In this document: in pieces, positions 12,431 through 26,665 of the stretch
Position numbering within the stretch: position 1 is the first letter of the stretch
Layout: each line of letters begins with the position of its first letter
Assembly (NCBI RefSeq): GCF_025698545.1
Contig: NC_068570.1
Location: forward strand, 248,001-312,000
Direction: 5' to 3'
Source of the DNA: Gossypium raimondii
Taxonomy: Eukaryota; Streptophyta; Magnoliopsida; Malvales; Malvaceae
DNA length: 64,000 bases
Notes under the pieces: model-generated
The model's database searches: none
What the model saw: only the letters and a program-made list of their open reading frames with translations
Told to the model about the DNA's origin: nothing
Made by a program: the position numbers and the translations under genes

Positions 12431-15400
12431 CACGACAAAATTAAATCTGTTTTTTTCTTCACTATTTTGGGTTTTTTTTTTGCTTATTTATTTTATTTTT
12501 ATTTAAAAATATAATATATTAGGTTGTAATATGATTCATGCATTTAGAGTTTTATTTTTAAAAATTGAGTTTTTGTCTTTTTATCAATTTACAATAAATT
12601 TACTTATTTTCTCATTATATCACCGATAAAATTAAATCAACTATCAATTTTCAGTTCAAGTGATCCATTTTTGTATTTGTCTTTAGGGTTTGAAGTTGGC
12701 GTACGAAGAATGGTGAGTAAAGTTCCCCACTTGTTTGTCAAATTTATTTGTGTGTAGAAAGCTTTCATAAATTGGGATCAGGATTGGTTCAATGCTTTGA
12801 GTCCCCACATTGGGTGGAAGGTGCCATAAGTTTTGTGGTTTCAAATGAGTTGATTGAAAAGATGAATGCAAGTACTTTTGACATGACATTTTTGCTAAGT
12901 TAACTTTTCATTTCTTCTTTTGAAATAAACAGTAAATATTTGATGACCTACGACCGACAGTTTTGTTTCACTACCAACATTAATGTTTGTATAGAGTTGA
13001 AGCATATTAGCCAATGGGATGTTGATAATCTCAGTTGCTCCTCTAATTAATTTTTCAATAATCATATAGAAGGTTGAACCAGTTAGATTATCAATTCTCG
13101 ATTTAATTGATTCAATTGTTGATTCAATAATAATTAAAATTTTATAAAATTAAATAACAACAACTTAATTTTTTTCCTCAACTTTTAACTTTTTACAAGC
13201 TCTGAACGATTCGTTCAGAGACGGATTTAATTTCTATAACCAAACTAATAGGTTGATCAATTCTCAATTTAACCAATATGATCCGGCCGTATTCAAATAT
13301 CACTATAAACAAACAAAACTCGAATAAAAACATTAAACGCAATAAATTAACAAAAAAAAACACAAGAAAAGAAAAAGGAAAACAATGTTAATGTATAACA
13401 AAGAAGAAGGGTCATATGGAACTGTACTTTGTTTTTAATTGAACAAATTTGACCTCCATAGGCTTAAAAGTAAATGTTTGGTGGTACCATTTGTGAAAAC
13501 AATGCTCACATCAATGTGGAGTGAGTTAAAAAAAGTACTGAGTCGTGTCATCTCAACTCTAAAGTTAAGAAAAAAAAGTTAAAATACAGAATGCAGTACA
13601 CGCCATCTACTCTACTGCCACAATTTAATTGATCGGAGTTGAGTTTGTTCGAGTCAATTTTTTATTTGAATTATTTAAGATTTATGTTATTTGAGTTTTT
13701 TAAATTCGATTATGTCGGGGTTTAAATCATTTTGAATTATTTCAAGTTTCGGTTATATTTTATAGAGTTCTTTTCAATCACATTATTTTGATTTTGGGTC
13801 ATTTTTTAGTCTAGAGTAGTCGAATAAGGTAAAGTTAAAAATGCTTTAAATTAATTGAAGGGATAAATGTCAAATCTGTATATAACATCGTTCAATGTGG
13901 AGTTTGATACATTGATTTTGATTCAATTGTACACATTTAAAGAAATAAATATTTACATTTATTTTCATATTGGATTAACGTAATTGTTTGTGTATATAAT
14001 ATATTAATGTAAAATGATGCTAATTTGATAACATTATTAGTGATTTTTGAAATTTGATTCAAATTAAAATTTCATGTATAAAACCACGCAAAATCAAAGT
14101 TTATGTATGGTGTTGAACATTGGTTCAAAGCTCATGTATAGTTTTTATGGTTATCCCATCAATGAGATCAAAACTTTGAATTTCAATAGTTATAGAAAAT
14201 TGCTAGTCAACAAGTTGAATTAGAGGTGTTCATGAACTACGTTGAGTCAGACCGGAACTCAGTTCCAAAAAAATTTCGAGTCTGAACACGATCGATCCAA
14301 ATAATCCATTTCATTAATTAAAAGTTAAAAATATGTTAATTTTAATTTTTGAACAAGAAATCGAGGCAAATCAAACCTCCCACCCCCATGAACCTTGTAA
14401 CTTAAATTCACGAAACAGCTGAATACAAAACAGATGCTGTCATGCTCGGATAATTGTCTGTCACACACCAATTAGACCTAAAGTCGTTTTCATTTGATCA
14501 GATTTTTGAAATTAATTTTACATCACACAAGGCTTTGACATTTTGATAAAAAAACATAATTAGTACTATATAATCTTTGCAACTGAAATTGTATTAAGTG
14601 ACACTAATCATGCATGTTATATACCTGACAACGAATTGAACATCAAACTGTCCAGTTTAGCAAATAATAAGATTAATATGATATAAGCTGTCTTTGTCAT
14701 ATTATGATATTTATTAATCAAATTAATGTGTGAGATTAGATGTAGTTTTCTTCATTTAATCTTAATTTTATCATGTAATCATATACAAAACATTGCCATT
14801 AGGAAATTGATTACCCACTAATTAGGTTGCGTAATCCAAAGAGTCCGTCTTTTCTCTCTTCATTTTAGTAATATTTTCTTTCTTGATAATAGTGAGATTT
14901 AATCTCACTAATTCTACATCTTACCAACCTCTCTTTTATCATTATTTTATTTTGAGACTTGACTTTATACAGTTCTCAATACATATATCGGAAATAGACT
15001 AATTAAGGATTAAAACAAAAGATTAAATCTAAATTAAAAATTGATTAATCGAACTAAAACTTATACATGACAAGAGTTCATGGTAGAACTCAAAAACTCA
15101 TATATTTAATCGCAAATTTAAAACCTAAAATCACTACCTTTTCCAACTGTAGGAGGCAAAAAGTTGGATCAATCTCAGCTAATTAACAAGTACTGTGGCC
15201 TATAGAAATTAACATTAATGTAAAAAGACTAAAAAAGAACGTCGTAGAGTGTGGAATAAGAACATTATCGGGTTGATTTGCATATCTTCTTTTAATTGCA
15301 ACTGCACATGCAACTATCTCTAAAACATGTCATGTGAAAAGGCGTGCGAATGTGTTTACGCCAACTTAAATTTATTCTACTTTCTATCAACTTCTATCCT

Positions 15401-16200
15401 CAATTACTAATTAAACGTATTTGGGTCTTCTTTTAACGAAATGAAATTAAAACTAAGATAATTAAATTTATAAAATAACTCGTTCTTCGTGGATGTTCAT
15501 GTCACAATTCACGTCATGGATTTGAGACGTAGAAATTACTTATTTGTAATATGTATGATAGTGATTTATTTTATTAAAAAGTGTGCAAAGGATATTTTAT
15601 TTTGAATCTTGTTTTATGTAAATATATAAGATTTTCTAATTATTTAGGATTGAAATAATTATTTATTTTAGTGCTTGATTTTATTAAATCTATTAGGGAA
15701 AGTATTTGACAATGATGAAAAGAGGAGAGGATGGATAATGAACTAGTGATTTTAGGCTCTCTCTTTTTTCTTTTAGCACCCAAAGGAAAGAGGATAGTGG
15801 AGGAGAATGATTGCCAAAGCTATAGATAATAGAAATACACCACTACAACTAGTAAGTATAGTAAGACAATATTATTATTTGGTTAAATTCTGATTTTGAT
15901 CCCTATATTATGTTTGAATTATAGATTTATTCTTTATACTTTAATTTGATATTATTTGATCATTTTACTTTTATAATGTCATTAATTAATCCAAAAGTTT
16001 AACATTGATAACTATTTGGTTAAAATGTTAATTCAGATTTTTTATTAAAACACCTTTTCCGACATACTTACAAAAAAAACCATGTCAGCATAATGAGTTC
16101 AAATTAGTGTTTTTTTAAATCTATGTCATCATTTTAATTGAAGCACTTAAGTGTGTTAACTGTTTGGATTAACTAATGAAAATAAAAATAAAAGTTTCAA
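12431..16200. other. AT-rich intergenic region, no gene seen
   Basis: All frames are stop-rich. There are weak inverted-repeat traces around 13860-14150 and 15890-16200, the second with 'gatccctatattatg' and 'aagtttaacattgataac' phrases repeated in inverse sense. I cannot define ends for either. Confidence 0.45.
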
Positions 16201-16203
16201 TTA

Positions 16204-16340
16204 TATCATACTATCAATGAAATCTTGACTCAGTAGTAAGGTTGAAGCGGTGAGAATTTTGAGGTTCTATGTTCGAGTCTCACATTATATAAATATCGAA
16301 GCTTTCTCTAATATTTATTCTGATTTGTTAGTCATCTAGT
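16204..16340 (+). mobile_element. SINE-like unit with tRNA-type A and B boxes
   Basis: CTTGACTCAGTAGTAAGG (about 16215-16232) fits the tRNA A-box pattern TRGCnnAGYnGG. TGTTCGAGTCTC (about 16269-16280) fits the B box GGTTCGANNCC, at about tRNA-like spacing. It does not fold as a complete tRNA gene, so a tRNA-derived SINE head is more likely. The tail is not defined. Confidence 0.4.
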
Positions 16341-16914
16341 TAGCATGTTTTGAATTAGTTGATTGTTGAGTTACTTATTCAATTGTACTTCAACCATGCA
16401 ACTTCAAAAAAGTAAAAGGACTAAATCACAATTTGAATATAATAAAAGGATTTTTTTTTTTTTTTTGCATGATGGGAATTTTCTACCCTTTGCTTTCTTT
16501 GTACGAAAGAATTTTAAAAAGTGGAGTTGTAATAAATTAACAAAAAATAAATGGAACAGCAATCATACCACTAGGGTTGGGTACTCAAAAAGTCTTTGGC
16601 ACAAAGATGACAGCTATAGCCCACCTTCCTCCCCCATACTCTCTTATTCTTATTTTTCTCAGTAGCAGTGGCAGTGCACAAAAGTAAAAGGTTTTCTCTT
16701 CGGATTCGATCCACATCTCCCCATCGGTATTTCTACAAGTCACCACCACTGCTCTTTTTCCCTTTTTTTTCTTTTCCTCTCTTTTTGGTCATGCTTCTTT
16801 CACTGTATTACTAGAGAATCATCATCATCATCCTCATCATTATTATTATCTTTGCTTCCTTTTTAACTGTTACTACATTTGTCTCATTCTATTGTTACCA
16901 TAATAATTAAGGTT

Positions 16915-17180
16915 TGTTTTTTAACCATTGGGGAATCCATAAATTTTTTAGGTTAGAGAATAAGTTATATATTTTATTGAAAGTTAAAATGTAATTTCAT
17001 CGTCGCATTAGTTTATATTTGGATAATTTTTAAAAGGGTTAAATCAAAATTTTAATATTTTTTTGGGGTAAATTATACTTTTACTATATGTTAAGTTAAA
17101 ATTTTATAAATTTTGGGAGGACTAAGACGTCAATTTTTCATTTTAGGGAGGCCAAAGCCCCTATTTGTCCTCCCTTTTCC
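16915..17180. repeat. degraded MITE of the GGGCGAAGCCAG-like family
   Basis: 'aaattttttaggttagagaa', 'gggttaaatcaaaattttaa', 'ggggtaaattatacttttac' and 'ggaggccaaagcccctattt' follow the family order. A second, shorter copy lies at about 17715-17860 ('aaatctagaaattttttaca', 'ggggttagaattgaata'). Confidence 0.4.
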
Positions 17181-17670
17181 TCTAGTCTTCACTTGTTTAT
17201 GACATTAGACTAATCATGTTCGAGCTTGAGTGATATTCAAATAAAACCGTCTCAATAAGGTTAACTCTAGTATTTGAATTCCGTCAAATTATATGAGGAT
17301 GAAGTCCACTCCTCTTTCTTCCAACCACCTATTGATACCATGATAATTTACTATGCTGTTAATTGCTTTTACTTAGTTGTATGCTATTGAATCACATAGT
17401 AATACATATATAGGCTGATGCATTATTTTGGGTTTGAAGTTGATAAGTGATCTCATATTGGGTTTTGAGTTTTATTTATTTGAGTGAATCTCTGAACTTG
17501 ACAATTGTTCTCATATTAAGACTTGAACATTTTTTTGTCCAATCTTGAAGTTTTTTTTTACCAAAACAAGGTTTAGGCCCCAATGTGGCAATAATTACCA
17601 AGTTCAAGGGCTAACTTGGACTAAAAAAATTCAGATATCAATATGAGAACGATTGTTGAGTTCAAGCTAG

Positions 17671-17694
17671 TATATATATATATATATATATATA
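17671..17694. repeat. (TA)12 microsatellite
   Basis: Twenty-four bases of alternating TA, between an inverted-repeat region at 17430-17665 and a MITE copy. Other long TA runs in the window lie near 22757-22781, 30609-30631 and 48323-48343. Confidence 0.9.
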
Positions 17695-17860
17695 GCTTTA
17701 TCATTAGCTCGGGGCTACTATTAGAGGTAAATCTAGAAATTTTTTACAGGGGTTAGAATTGAATAATAAATATTTGAGAAATTAAAACATGATTTTATAG
17801 GGACTTAAATAGCAAACTTCTATTTGGGGTGCTCCCTTTCAAATTCGCCCCTGGCTACTG

Positions 17861-19193
17861 TAATGTTGTTTCAACTGGATCAAGTCAACTAATTGGATTG
17901 AGAGCTAGTTAGAATATTGATCTGGAGAGGCAAAAAATTGATTGACTCATTAATCGATATGAAATAGGTGAACCTAATTTTAAAATTTCATAATATTTGT
18001 ATGAATTTTAATAATTTATTTTATATGAATTAGTCGAATTAAAAATTAATGATTTGATCAATTCTACTACCAAATTGATTAAAAAAAACATTGGGTTAGT
18101 TGGTGTTTATGGGGCTCAAATAAGGGGCCCTTGTCTAACTAAGGGCAATGTGGTGACCCTTTTTCTTTTAGGATTTTTCACACATAGTGTTTTGAGTAGA
18201 AACAAATCATCAATGGCATTGTTTGTAAGTGAATTCTCGAAAACAACCTAGTGGTGAAAATGAGATTACTTTCAACTATGTACCTATTCACTTATCACTA
18301 TCATTTCAAACTATATAGCCAAGTTATAGGTGTCGTTTCATTATTAGTTTTAGAAATGTAATATTGAGATTTATGTCGGATTTTCGTATTTGAACCATAT
18401 TTTTAAGGGTCGATTACCACATTTGGATAATCTTATGTTTCTTTGGTATTCTGATATTTTTGCTCATTTTACTCTCATTTTTAATTGCATTAACTCATTT
18501 TACTTAAAACTAACAAGAAATTAATTGATAAAAACCTGTGGTGGTGAACACCTTAACCCTCAGACCAATACACAACATACGGGGCTCATTATATATTTAT
18601 ATTTTCTTTTCCCTTTTCTCTATTTTCCTTCCATTCCTAACCCCATTAAATTCTTGTGTATGAAAAATGAAATTGATAAATTAAATTTCATATAATTATT
18701 CCTCCTCTATTTTATTTAACCTTTTTTAATTTCAATTGTCTAATATCAATTTATGAAATAAAATGAGGAGTGAGATTGAGTAAATTTTAAATGTAAGCTT
18801 ACATTTAATTAAATATGATTTCCACCTTAAATTTGATTGATTTGAATGTGTTAAAAGTTGAACCAATTTGACATTGACAAACAAACAAAGATATTAAGAT
18901 AAAAATGCATGGTTGGGTAGTGCCTATATATTAACATCATAATCATGCTTTCAAACACCACTTTACTTTAGCTACAAAAATGCTAAAAGTGAAATATTGA
19001 CATTCAAACATCATTATCATCATCATATATCATTATTAAAAAAATAATCTAATCCTTGCTAAAGGACAATTCAAGGAATACAATGAAGCTGGCAAATGTT
19101 GAAGCTATAAAATTTGGGTTTTTTATTTTATTTTTTATGTTGGAACAAATATTAAAAATTTTATAAAATTATAACATTTTAAAGGGTGGAAGC

Positions 19194-19196
<3 letters not shown>
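17861..19196. other. AT-rich intergenic region, no gene seen
   Basis: Only short low-complexity frames are present. The 65-residue frame at 18054-18251 shows no family signature. Confidence 0.45.

Positions 19197-19228
<32 letters not shown>
19197..19228. repeat. (AT)n microsatellite
   Basis: About 32 bases of uninterrupted alternating AT. Confidence 0.9.
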
Positions 19229-19231
<3 letters not shown>

Positions 19232-19309
19232 AAAAGCTAAAAATGTGATTTTTCCATTTGACCAAAGGCTAAAATCTTAAATTGAATATTTTAGTTTAGT
19301 TAAAATATG

Positions 19310-19610
19310 TAATAAGTTTCTATACTTTTCAAAATTTAAAATTTAGTCCCTATACTTTTATTTTATTTGTATGAACTTAATCTCTTTACTTTTTAAATTT
19401 CAAATTTTAGATCCAATTGTTAACACAATTAAATTTTTGTTGGTTAAATATATTAGTGTGATATTTTGAAATAAAAAAATCCCACTTGGTAGCCATGCAA
19501 TTAAAAAAAGAGTTGTAATGAACTTAAATTTTACAATAAAAATTTAACAGTGTTAACAGTTGGACTTGAGTTTTGAAAACTGAAAAGTATAAGGATTAAA
19601 TTCCTGAAAA
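19310..19610. repeat. inverted-repeat MITE-like element
   Basis: The left part reads 'tctatacttttcaaaattta' and 'ccaattgttaacacaattaa'. The right part carries the inverse sense: 'tttaacagtgttaacagttg', then 'ttttgaaaactgaaaagtat'. The layout is two arms of about 130 bp around a core with no coding potential. Related text occurs at 47537-47680. Confidence 0.45.
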
Positions 19611-20099
19611 TTAATATCAATTTTTTTAAAGAGTATACATTTAGAGAGATTAAATGAAAATTTTCTCATTCAGTCAAGGGGTCAAGGTCCTTGCTCTTAA
19701 ACAATGTCTTGAGTTGAGATATTATAGATGATGAAAATACTACTCTCGATTCCAAATTTAAATAAGAGTCGAAAATGGACAAATCTCAAACCCAAAAAAT
19801 TGTTGGAAGAAAAAGTAGAATCCATTATTATAAATATGTTTCCATACTTTGGAGATTTGGTTGTCGAGGTGACTCAATATCCTTTGTTATGGGTAATGTA
19901 ACAGACAGAGATTGCAGCTGCCATAGGACATTTCTAAAGATTCTTGACCTTGTTTTACTGTACAAATATTTTTACATTAACCTATGCATATGGTCTCAAA
20001 ACAGTACTATGAAACAGTGTTGAAGCTGTGTTTGGTCATAAGGTGATGAGGGTTTTCACTGACCTATAGAGCTGGGAAGGTCAAGATTTTGCCATCAAA

Positions 20100-20420
20100 A
20101 TGTTGGAATCTATTATTTAGATTTTAAAATCTTTAAAATCTCAATATCAACAGCATACTTTTGTTAGTTTAGTTATATGGATTAAATTGTAAATACGTAT
20201 GTATCTATTGTATGGACAACTTGGGTCCAATGTATTAAAAAAATTAAGACAATGCTTATTAAATTTTAGGAGGCTATTTATCTTTTTGTGACATATCAGA
20301 TCTAAATTGTTCATACAGTAGGTACATACGTTTTATAATTTAATTCATATATTTTAAATATGTTCCATGTCGTATTTGAGTCGACATTTGATGTTCAATC
20401 AAATGATCAGACTAAAAGAA
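20100..20420. repeat. foldback MITE-like element (same family as 40205-40921)
   Basis: The arm at about 20174-20232 ('attaaattgtaaatacgtat', 'tattgtatggacaact') is the imperfect reverse complement of 20291-20350 ('ctaaattgttcatacagtag', 'tacatacgttttataattt'). The same words occur at 24330-24380 and 40380-40440, so this is a repeat family, not a unique hairpin. Confidence 0.5.
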
Positions 20421-20784
20421 TGTAAAATAACAAAAAAATTGAAATAAGAGTAGCCGATGATAAAAATTTCAGCTTTAAGTACAATGTGTATTATAAGATG
20501 TCTTCTTATTCAACGATAACCCGATGTGATAAAAAACAACTTTAAACTACAAATCTTTTCTTAAATTATAAATTAACTGCGAAAATAGCTCAAACAATCC
20601 TAAGATTTACTCCTAGAATTGTTAGCCAAAACTAATTGGGCCACATTATCAATTTCCCACCCACCTCATGGACTACAGCAACATCTTGGTCCATATTATG
20701 CCCCACCGCCAATTATTTTTATTGGTCAAATACCCAAACTGAAAAATAATTTGTATTGTAGAAGGTAACAAAAGAACTAAGGGC

Positions 20785-20945
20785 GAAGGCAAAGGCGTAT
20801 ACAAGTCCCTTACTCTCCCATAAAATGGAAAATTTCAGCTTTAATCCCTTTTATGTTTATAAAATTTTAAATAAATACATGATAAAATTATAATTTGACT
20901 CTTTTAGAAATGATAAACTTTTGATTTAGTCTTTTTAAAAACTGT
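20785..20945. repeat. MITE copy with GGGCGAAGGCAAAGG end
   Basis: It starts GGGCGAAGGCAAAGGCGTAT and continues with 'aaatggaaaatttcagcttt', 'gataaaattataatttgact' and 'tttagtctttttaaaaac', matching the nested copy at 40539-40735. Confidence 0.45.
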
Positions 20946-21333
20946 AAAGATGTTTGTCAATACAATAGTTCTCGTAACAATGTATAACTTAATCTCGGCC
21001 TATTAAAAAAATTTGTGGATCCCCTTTTGCAAAAGAACCTAACCAATAACAAATAGGTACATGAAACAAAAGGTGGTCCATTCTAATTTACTGTCTTTTA
21101 TTACCAGAACTACAGATTGCAGAAAAGAACCCAAAGCTCGTCCCATTCCCAATGTCCTCAACATGCATGCCCTTATAAGTCAGTGGACCCTGTCATGCAA
21201 AGGCCAGGCATACAAATCTTATAGGACACTTTTAGGTGCACATTTCATTTTGGTTGGTTCACCATTCACATGCTTCCCCTTTTGAGTTTGTCTCGCTCCA
21301 CTCTATCACAGTATCACTACCCCATTTCTATTA

Positions 21334-21697
21334 TTGTTCGAGTTTAACACTTTTTTTAATGTGATATTTATGTTGTTTTTGGTCTAATATAATATTTGTA
21401 TTTGATAAAAGTTAATTATTAATATTATTAAGTTTGAATTTTTGTGATTTTGTTGATAGAATAAAATTAGTGTTAATTATGATTTTTTTAATTTTTCAAA
21501 TACAATCCCATAAATGTGATTTAATTCAGATTTTAGAGTTGTTTTAACGAAAGTTAATTGCACTAATTATGAATTTATAATATCCATTACTTTCAAGTAC
21601 CAAATGTGTAACTTTTGTCAAATACAAATACTAAAATATTGAACCATAGAAAATACAGATACCACATTAAAAAAATCGAACTCAAGTATTAACCCTA
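21334..21697. repeat. inverted-repeat element of about 360 bp
   Basis: The left arm (TTGTTCGAGTTTAACACTTT, then 'ttaatgtgatatttatg' and 'gtatttgataaaagtta') is matched in inverse sense by the right arm, which ends 'aaaaaaatcgaactcaagta', with 'cttttgtcaaatacaaata' further in. The arms are about 100 bp and diverged. The core is AT-rich and non-coding, as in a MITE. Confidence 0.55.
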
Positions 21698-24600
21698 TTT
21701 AATTTACGGATTTGGTTTACCAACTTTCCAATAATTTTATTTAAGTCCTTTTGCATGCCATGGATGAGTTTTTATATATATGATATTATGGAACAGCTAG
21801 AGAATTTGGTGCTGGGTTTGTCCAACGTCCCACAAAATAGTGATTGAGGTTTTGATTGCTAGAGTAATGACAAAGCAGAATATCAGGTTCAAGATCTTTA
21901 TCTTAAGCTGCTTCTTTTCAACAACCGGCAGTTGTGATTGATATTTTTGTGCATCTCTTCGAGGTTGAATTACTCGGGTTTGAAGGTTGGATTGATATTT
22001 GGAAAAGTTTAATGTGGTTAAAACTCCTTCAACTTATTAAATATAATCAGTGTTGACATGACATCTATTAACGCTCACAACGATCAACGTTAATCAAAGA
22101 ATCTTTTAATCAATTTTGTTATTTCAAGGGCTCAATCGATGTAAAAAATTTGAAGAATAATTGATTTTCTTTTAATTTAAAGGCTTATTTTACCAATAAG
22201 CCAAAAAAAAAAAATAAATATGTTTAAATTATAAATAATGCTTAGGCTTCCATATCCAAGGATGAAGCTCAGCTTGATTTTTCAATTTTATAATATGTTT
22301 TCTTATGTAATTAATTTCATGTGAAAATTAAAAAAATTAAAAAAAAAGAAATATACATAAAATTAATAAAGGTTAAATAGAAGTGACACATTTTTTATTG
22401 AAAAATTAAAAAAACAATATGAACAGGTCTAAACAGATTTAATTTGATCATTTACAATTATAAGTGTGATTGGGCAAATTTTAGAATTCATATTTAGAGC
22501 TAGCTTGGGCTTAGACAACCATGTATTGGGTTAATGTCATACATGAGACCATGAACGCCTTGACTAAATACTAATATTTGTTTACGTTGAATATCATATT
22601 CAAGTCTCGCTTGCTATAAAACATGTTTGAATTCTCTCTAGATTTATTCAGGTTTAAGTCTCATCAGATATGATCTCTATTTAGATTTATTCTGATCTAA
22701 GTCTAAAATGATTAATTATGATTATAGTTATGATTGTGATTTTATTAATAACTTCTTTAAATATATATATATATATATATATTTGAGTTTTCCAACTTGG
22801 TTAGGTTTTGGGTCAGGGTGAACCATTAAAAATTATGAAGGACCTAGATATAAGTTGTGCATATTGACCCAAATCCAGGACTCGGTCCTCTTCTGTTTTG
22901 CCCATTGCTAGATTGTGGGCTTCCTCTCATAATTGTCTAATCGATTTGATTTAAGATTAAAACTCAATTAGAGACAGAAGCTATATTTTGGGCTTCATGA
23001 ACAGAATTGCAGACCCATTCTATTTAGCTATAAATATTAAAATTATACATAAATTTTGATTAAATGCGTAATTTGATGCATGGTATGTATTATAAGTTGA
23101 GAGAGGAGGATGATAATAACAAAGACTGAACCTTGGTCTTTGGGGTGTCAACAAGGAGTTTAACCAGTGCTCGTTTATGCAACTATACACATAAAATATT
23201 AATTTTTTTTGTTCAATTATACATCTTTGAAAATAATAAATACGTCAACTTATTTTCACATTGGGTAACCATAATTATTTACGCATGCAGTAAGTAACAT
23301 AGATAATAATATTAATCATTTGTAAAAACTAAATCAATATATATACCATTGCACCAAATTAAAATTTTGTGACATTTCACACTAAAACAAAATTTGTGTG
23401 TAGGACTATACAAATAGATTGATAGATAGACTTTTCAATTGGATGAATCGAATCAATTTGGGTTAGGTCAATTTAAATTTTAAAATTTTTGAGTCATTTC
23501 AAATTTAGATTGTTGTTTTTAAATCATTTCAAGTTAATTCAAAATATCTCGAGTTTAAATCATTTTAGATCATAGGTTCAAATCATGTCAATCTCGAATT
23601 ATTTTTATCTCGAATTATTTTAAATTTAAAATATTTTCAAATTATTAATTTTTATAATCAAATCACATTAAATGGAATTTAAATTTGAAATAGTAATATA
23701 TATTTTCCAAATTCAGACAATCATTGAGATGGAGAATTATAGGTTTGTAGCCTTTTTTTTGTGTGTGTGTTTTCGTGATGGCTGACTTATAAAATCAATC
23801 AATCAAAACCAAACCGTCCTAAAAAACAGAAATTTGACTTAACCATAAAAACCCAATCTTTATCCAAATTTTGATCCCACTGTGAAAAGACCCCATCTTT
23901 GGAAATTTTGAAGATCAAAACTTTCATCCCATCCCCAAGAAAGTGACAATGCTCCACTACCTCTGGTTCTTATACTTCCTTTGTTATATTCCTACCCTAA
24001 TCCTACAATTCCTACATGATTCCTTTTGAATTATTGGGTCCTTCATAAACAACAATGATTAAGACATCCATATTTCTTTTTTGGCAAAAACAACACAAAG
24101 TCAAAATCTTCGCATGTTTTTAAAGTTCTAATCTTTGTCATTTTCACCAAAGATTGTACTTTTATACTCTGGGGGTTTATATGGAGCAAGATTTTTAAGC
24201 AAGACAACTTCTGCCTAATTAAACCTTAAATTGATTTTTATTTTCGCTTTAAAAGTGTTAATACCATATTAATCAAGTTATTCCATCGGTTTTATTGTCA
24301 ATTTAGACATTAAATACTAAATTAAAAATTGTTGTGACGCCTACTGCATGAACAATTTAGATGTGATACGTTAAATAAAATGGTATACCTAAATTTTAAT
24401 GGCATTGTTTGTTGTTCTTTGAACACATCGGTAGGGATGAAACTAGGAATTTATTTAGGGGCTTAAAATGGAATCTTTAATTTTTGCAGAAAGTTCGAAA
24501 ATATAAAATTTTTGATTTAATTAAAGGCTAAAACAAATTAAGTTGATTGTTTGAAATTTTGTGAGGGGCTTAAAAGAAAATTACCCTTTAGTCAAGAGGG

Positions 24601-26660
24601 CCATTACTCCTACAGACAATTCATAATTTAAATTTTCAACTTAGCATTTAACATGTGAATAAACATATGAATTAATGAAAGGATATGATAATTTCTTAAA
24701 AATTAAGAAGCATTTTAAGATACGACGTTGGATGAAATTAGTCCATTTGTGACTTTTCGGGACAATTTTGACCAAATGGCTGGCTAACATTCAATCACAG
24801 CAATGTGGTGGGTTCAGCCTCCGCCATTATAAGCTGACACAAAATCAGGTTAAAGGGCAAACGAGAACCCAGATAATACCAATGTGAACATGGCTTTTGT
24901 GTTTTAACATGGTATGTAACAGCCTAAGCCACTGATTATACGTATAGAAAACAATGGCCAGCTTTGAAATTGGAATATTTTGATTAATTCCAATCAATAT
25001 TTGCATTTTTAATTCTTTTTAGTCTAAATCCTGTGGGGGGGCCAACTAAATTAGAACAGTGTTCATCATTGCCTTGCCCATTATTATTGGTTGATCAATA
25101 AACTTTCAAGTTGTTGGCTACCAGCAGAATTATCAATCTACAGTGAATTATTTGGTGTGAGATTTTAGACTCAATTCAAATAAATAAAAATTAAAATATT
25201 TTTATATCAAGTATTTCAAAGCTCGTAGATGTCTCTAAAATTTGAACGTAAATTCTCTTTTCGACAACGTAATATAATTTTATCAGTTCACCCAAAGATG
25301 TTTAACGATTTCTTAATCGGAATAAAATAAAATAAAATCGTAATCCTTAACTTTATAACTTGTACTTGGAAGAAAAAAATTGTTGCTTTTGATTAACAAT
25401 TTACCTAACTTAATTACCACCGAAGAACTGTCGGTTAAGTGAAAAAGATTTAACTTAATTTCACCGCACAGTTAGTTGCATCTCCTCAATTATTGAAAAA
25501 TAATTAATTGATATATATGCATCCAAATTTTTTCACAAATTAGGTTAAAACCAATCATATATTTTTAATTGAAATTTTGAAAAAAATATATGACAATTTC
25601 TCAATCTCGGTTGTGTGATTAAAAGATTCGATTCTTGATATATTAAATGATTATCGATTTACATATATATTATAAATAAAATGTCCGATTGAATTTAATA
25701 TGATAAAATTAATGAAATTATTTACATTTTAATTATCTTATCAATAATCATAATTTTTATTTCTTTCACTCATATAGTAATAAATATTATTAGGGTAAAC
25801 TACCAAAATAGTCACTTATGTTTGAAATGTTACGTTTTAGTCACTTATATTATTGTGTTGTAATATTTTAGTCACTGAACGGTTTAATAGCAAGTTAATG
25901 TGGCACATTAAATTATCATTTCAAACGAAAATTTTAGCTTAAATTCTACAATTGGTCCCTATATTTTTTTCATTCGTCAACCAAAAATGACATGACCGAT
26001 TCATGATTGATAGATTTCTATCCAAGTTGCATATTTATATAATATTTACTCAAAAAATAAATATATTAATTATATAAAATACATTGAAATTTATATGAAC
26101 ATAAAAAAAAAGGATGAAAGTGACAGTGTTTCACGTGGGTGGGTGGGGTACCATCATAACTCCCAAAACCGCTACCATCATGTACTTTGTAATTCTCGAT
26201 TACATTATATTGTTAAAATTTGCCAAATAAAATGGATGAACGGTCCAATAATGGAAAATAATTAAATATCATTGATTGGAAAATATATTATATAATATAA
26301 TCTCTACAATTTTTTTCCCTCCTCAATCACGGAATTTACAGCAGTGAATTTCACGCGTGTCAAAGTCTGCATCCGAACTCGGGACGACTCGGCGGATCAC
26401 TCACCCACCTTTTCAGCCATCTCCATTGACTCAACACGTTTTAACTTTTACCCCTCCTCCCTCAATTATGGAAAAAAAAAGAAGTAAAATAACCAACCAA
26501 CTTACCTTTTTTTTTTTACAGTGGTAAGTAAAACCCATGAATTAGTATTAAGTATGAACCTCCTCAACTCGGCCAACTCGTTGATTACTCACTTGACTTG
26601 AGCTAACTCGGTCGGGTAAGAATCAAAGTTTCCTTCTTTTTTCACTTTCCACTGTATTTT
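21698..26660. other. intergenic region downstream of the SAUR gene
   Basis: No gene is supported. It holds a TA run near 22757-22781, a MITE remnant near 24430-24610, an inverted-family fragment near 24290-24430, and text near 25795-25900 ('agggtaaactaccaaaatag', 'ttttagtcacttatatt') related to the termini at 44347. The last 330 bases before the SAUR stop are less AT-rich and carry several ACTCG words; part of this is probably SAUR 3' UTR. Confidence 0.45.
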
Positions 26661-26665
26661 TTTAT

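Noticed and set aside
12215-12514. 99-residue frame over the G-box island
   Set aside because: The translation has no family features and a poly-Phe end from a T-run. The DNA motifs explain the region better.
16540-16860. Possible miRNA precursor or gene leader with CT-rich sequence
   Set aside because: No known miRNA sequence recognised and no stable long hairpin seen; no coding frame follows.
19775-20023. 82-residue plus-strand frame
   Set aside because: No conserved motif, no splice context, and flanked by MITEs; treated as chance.
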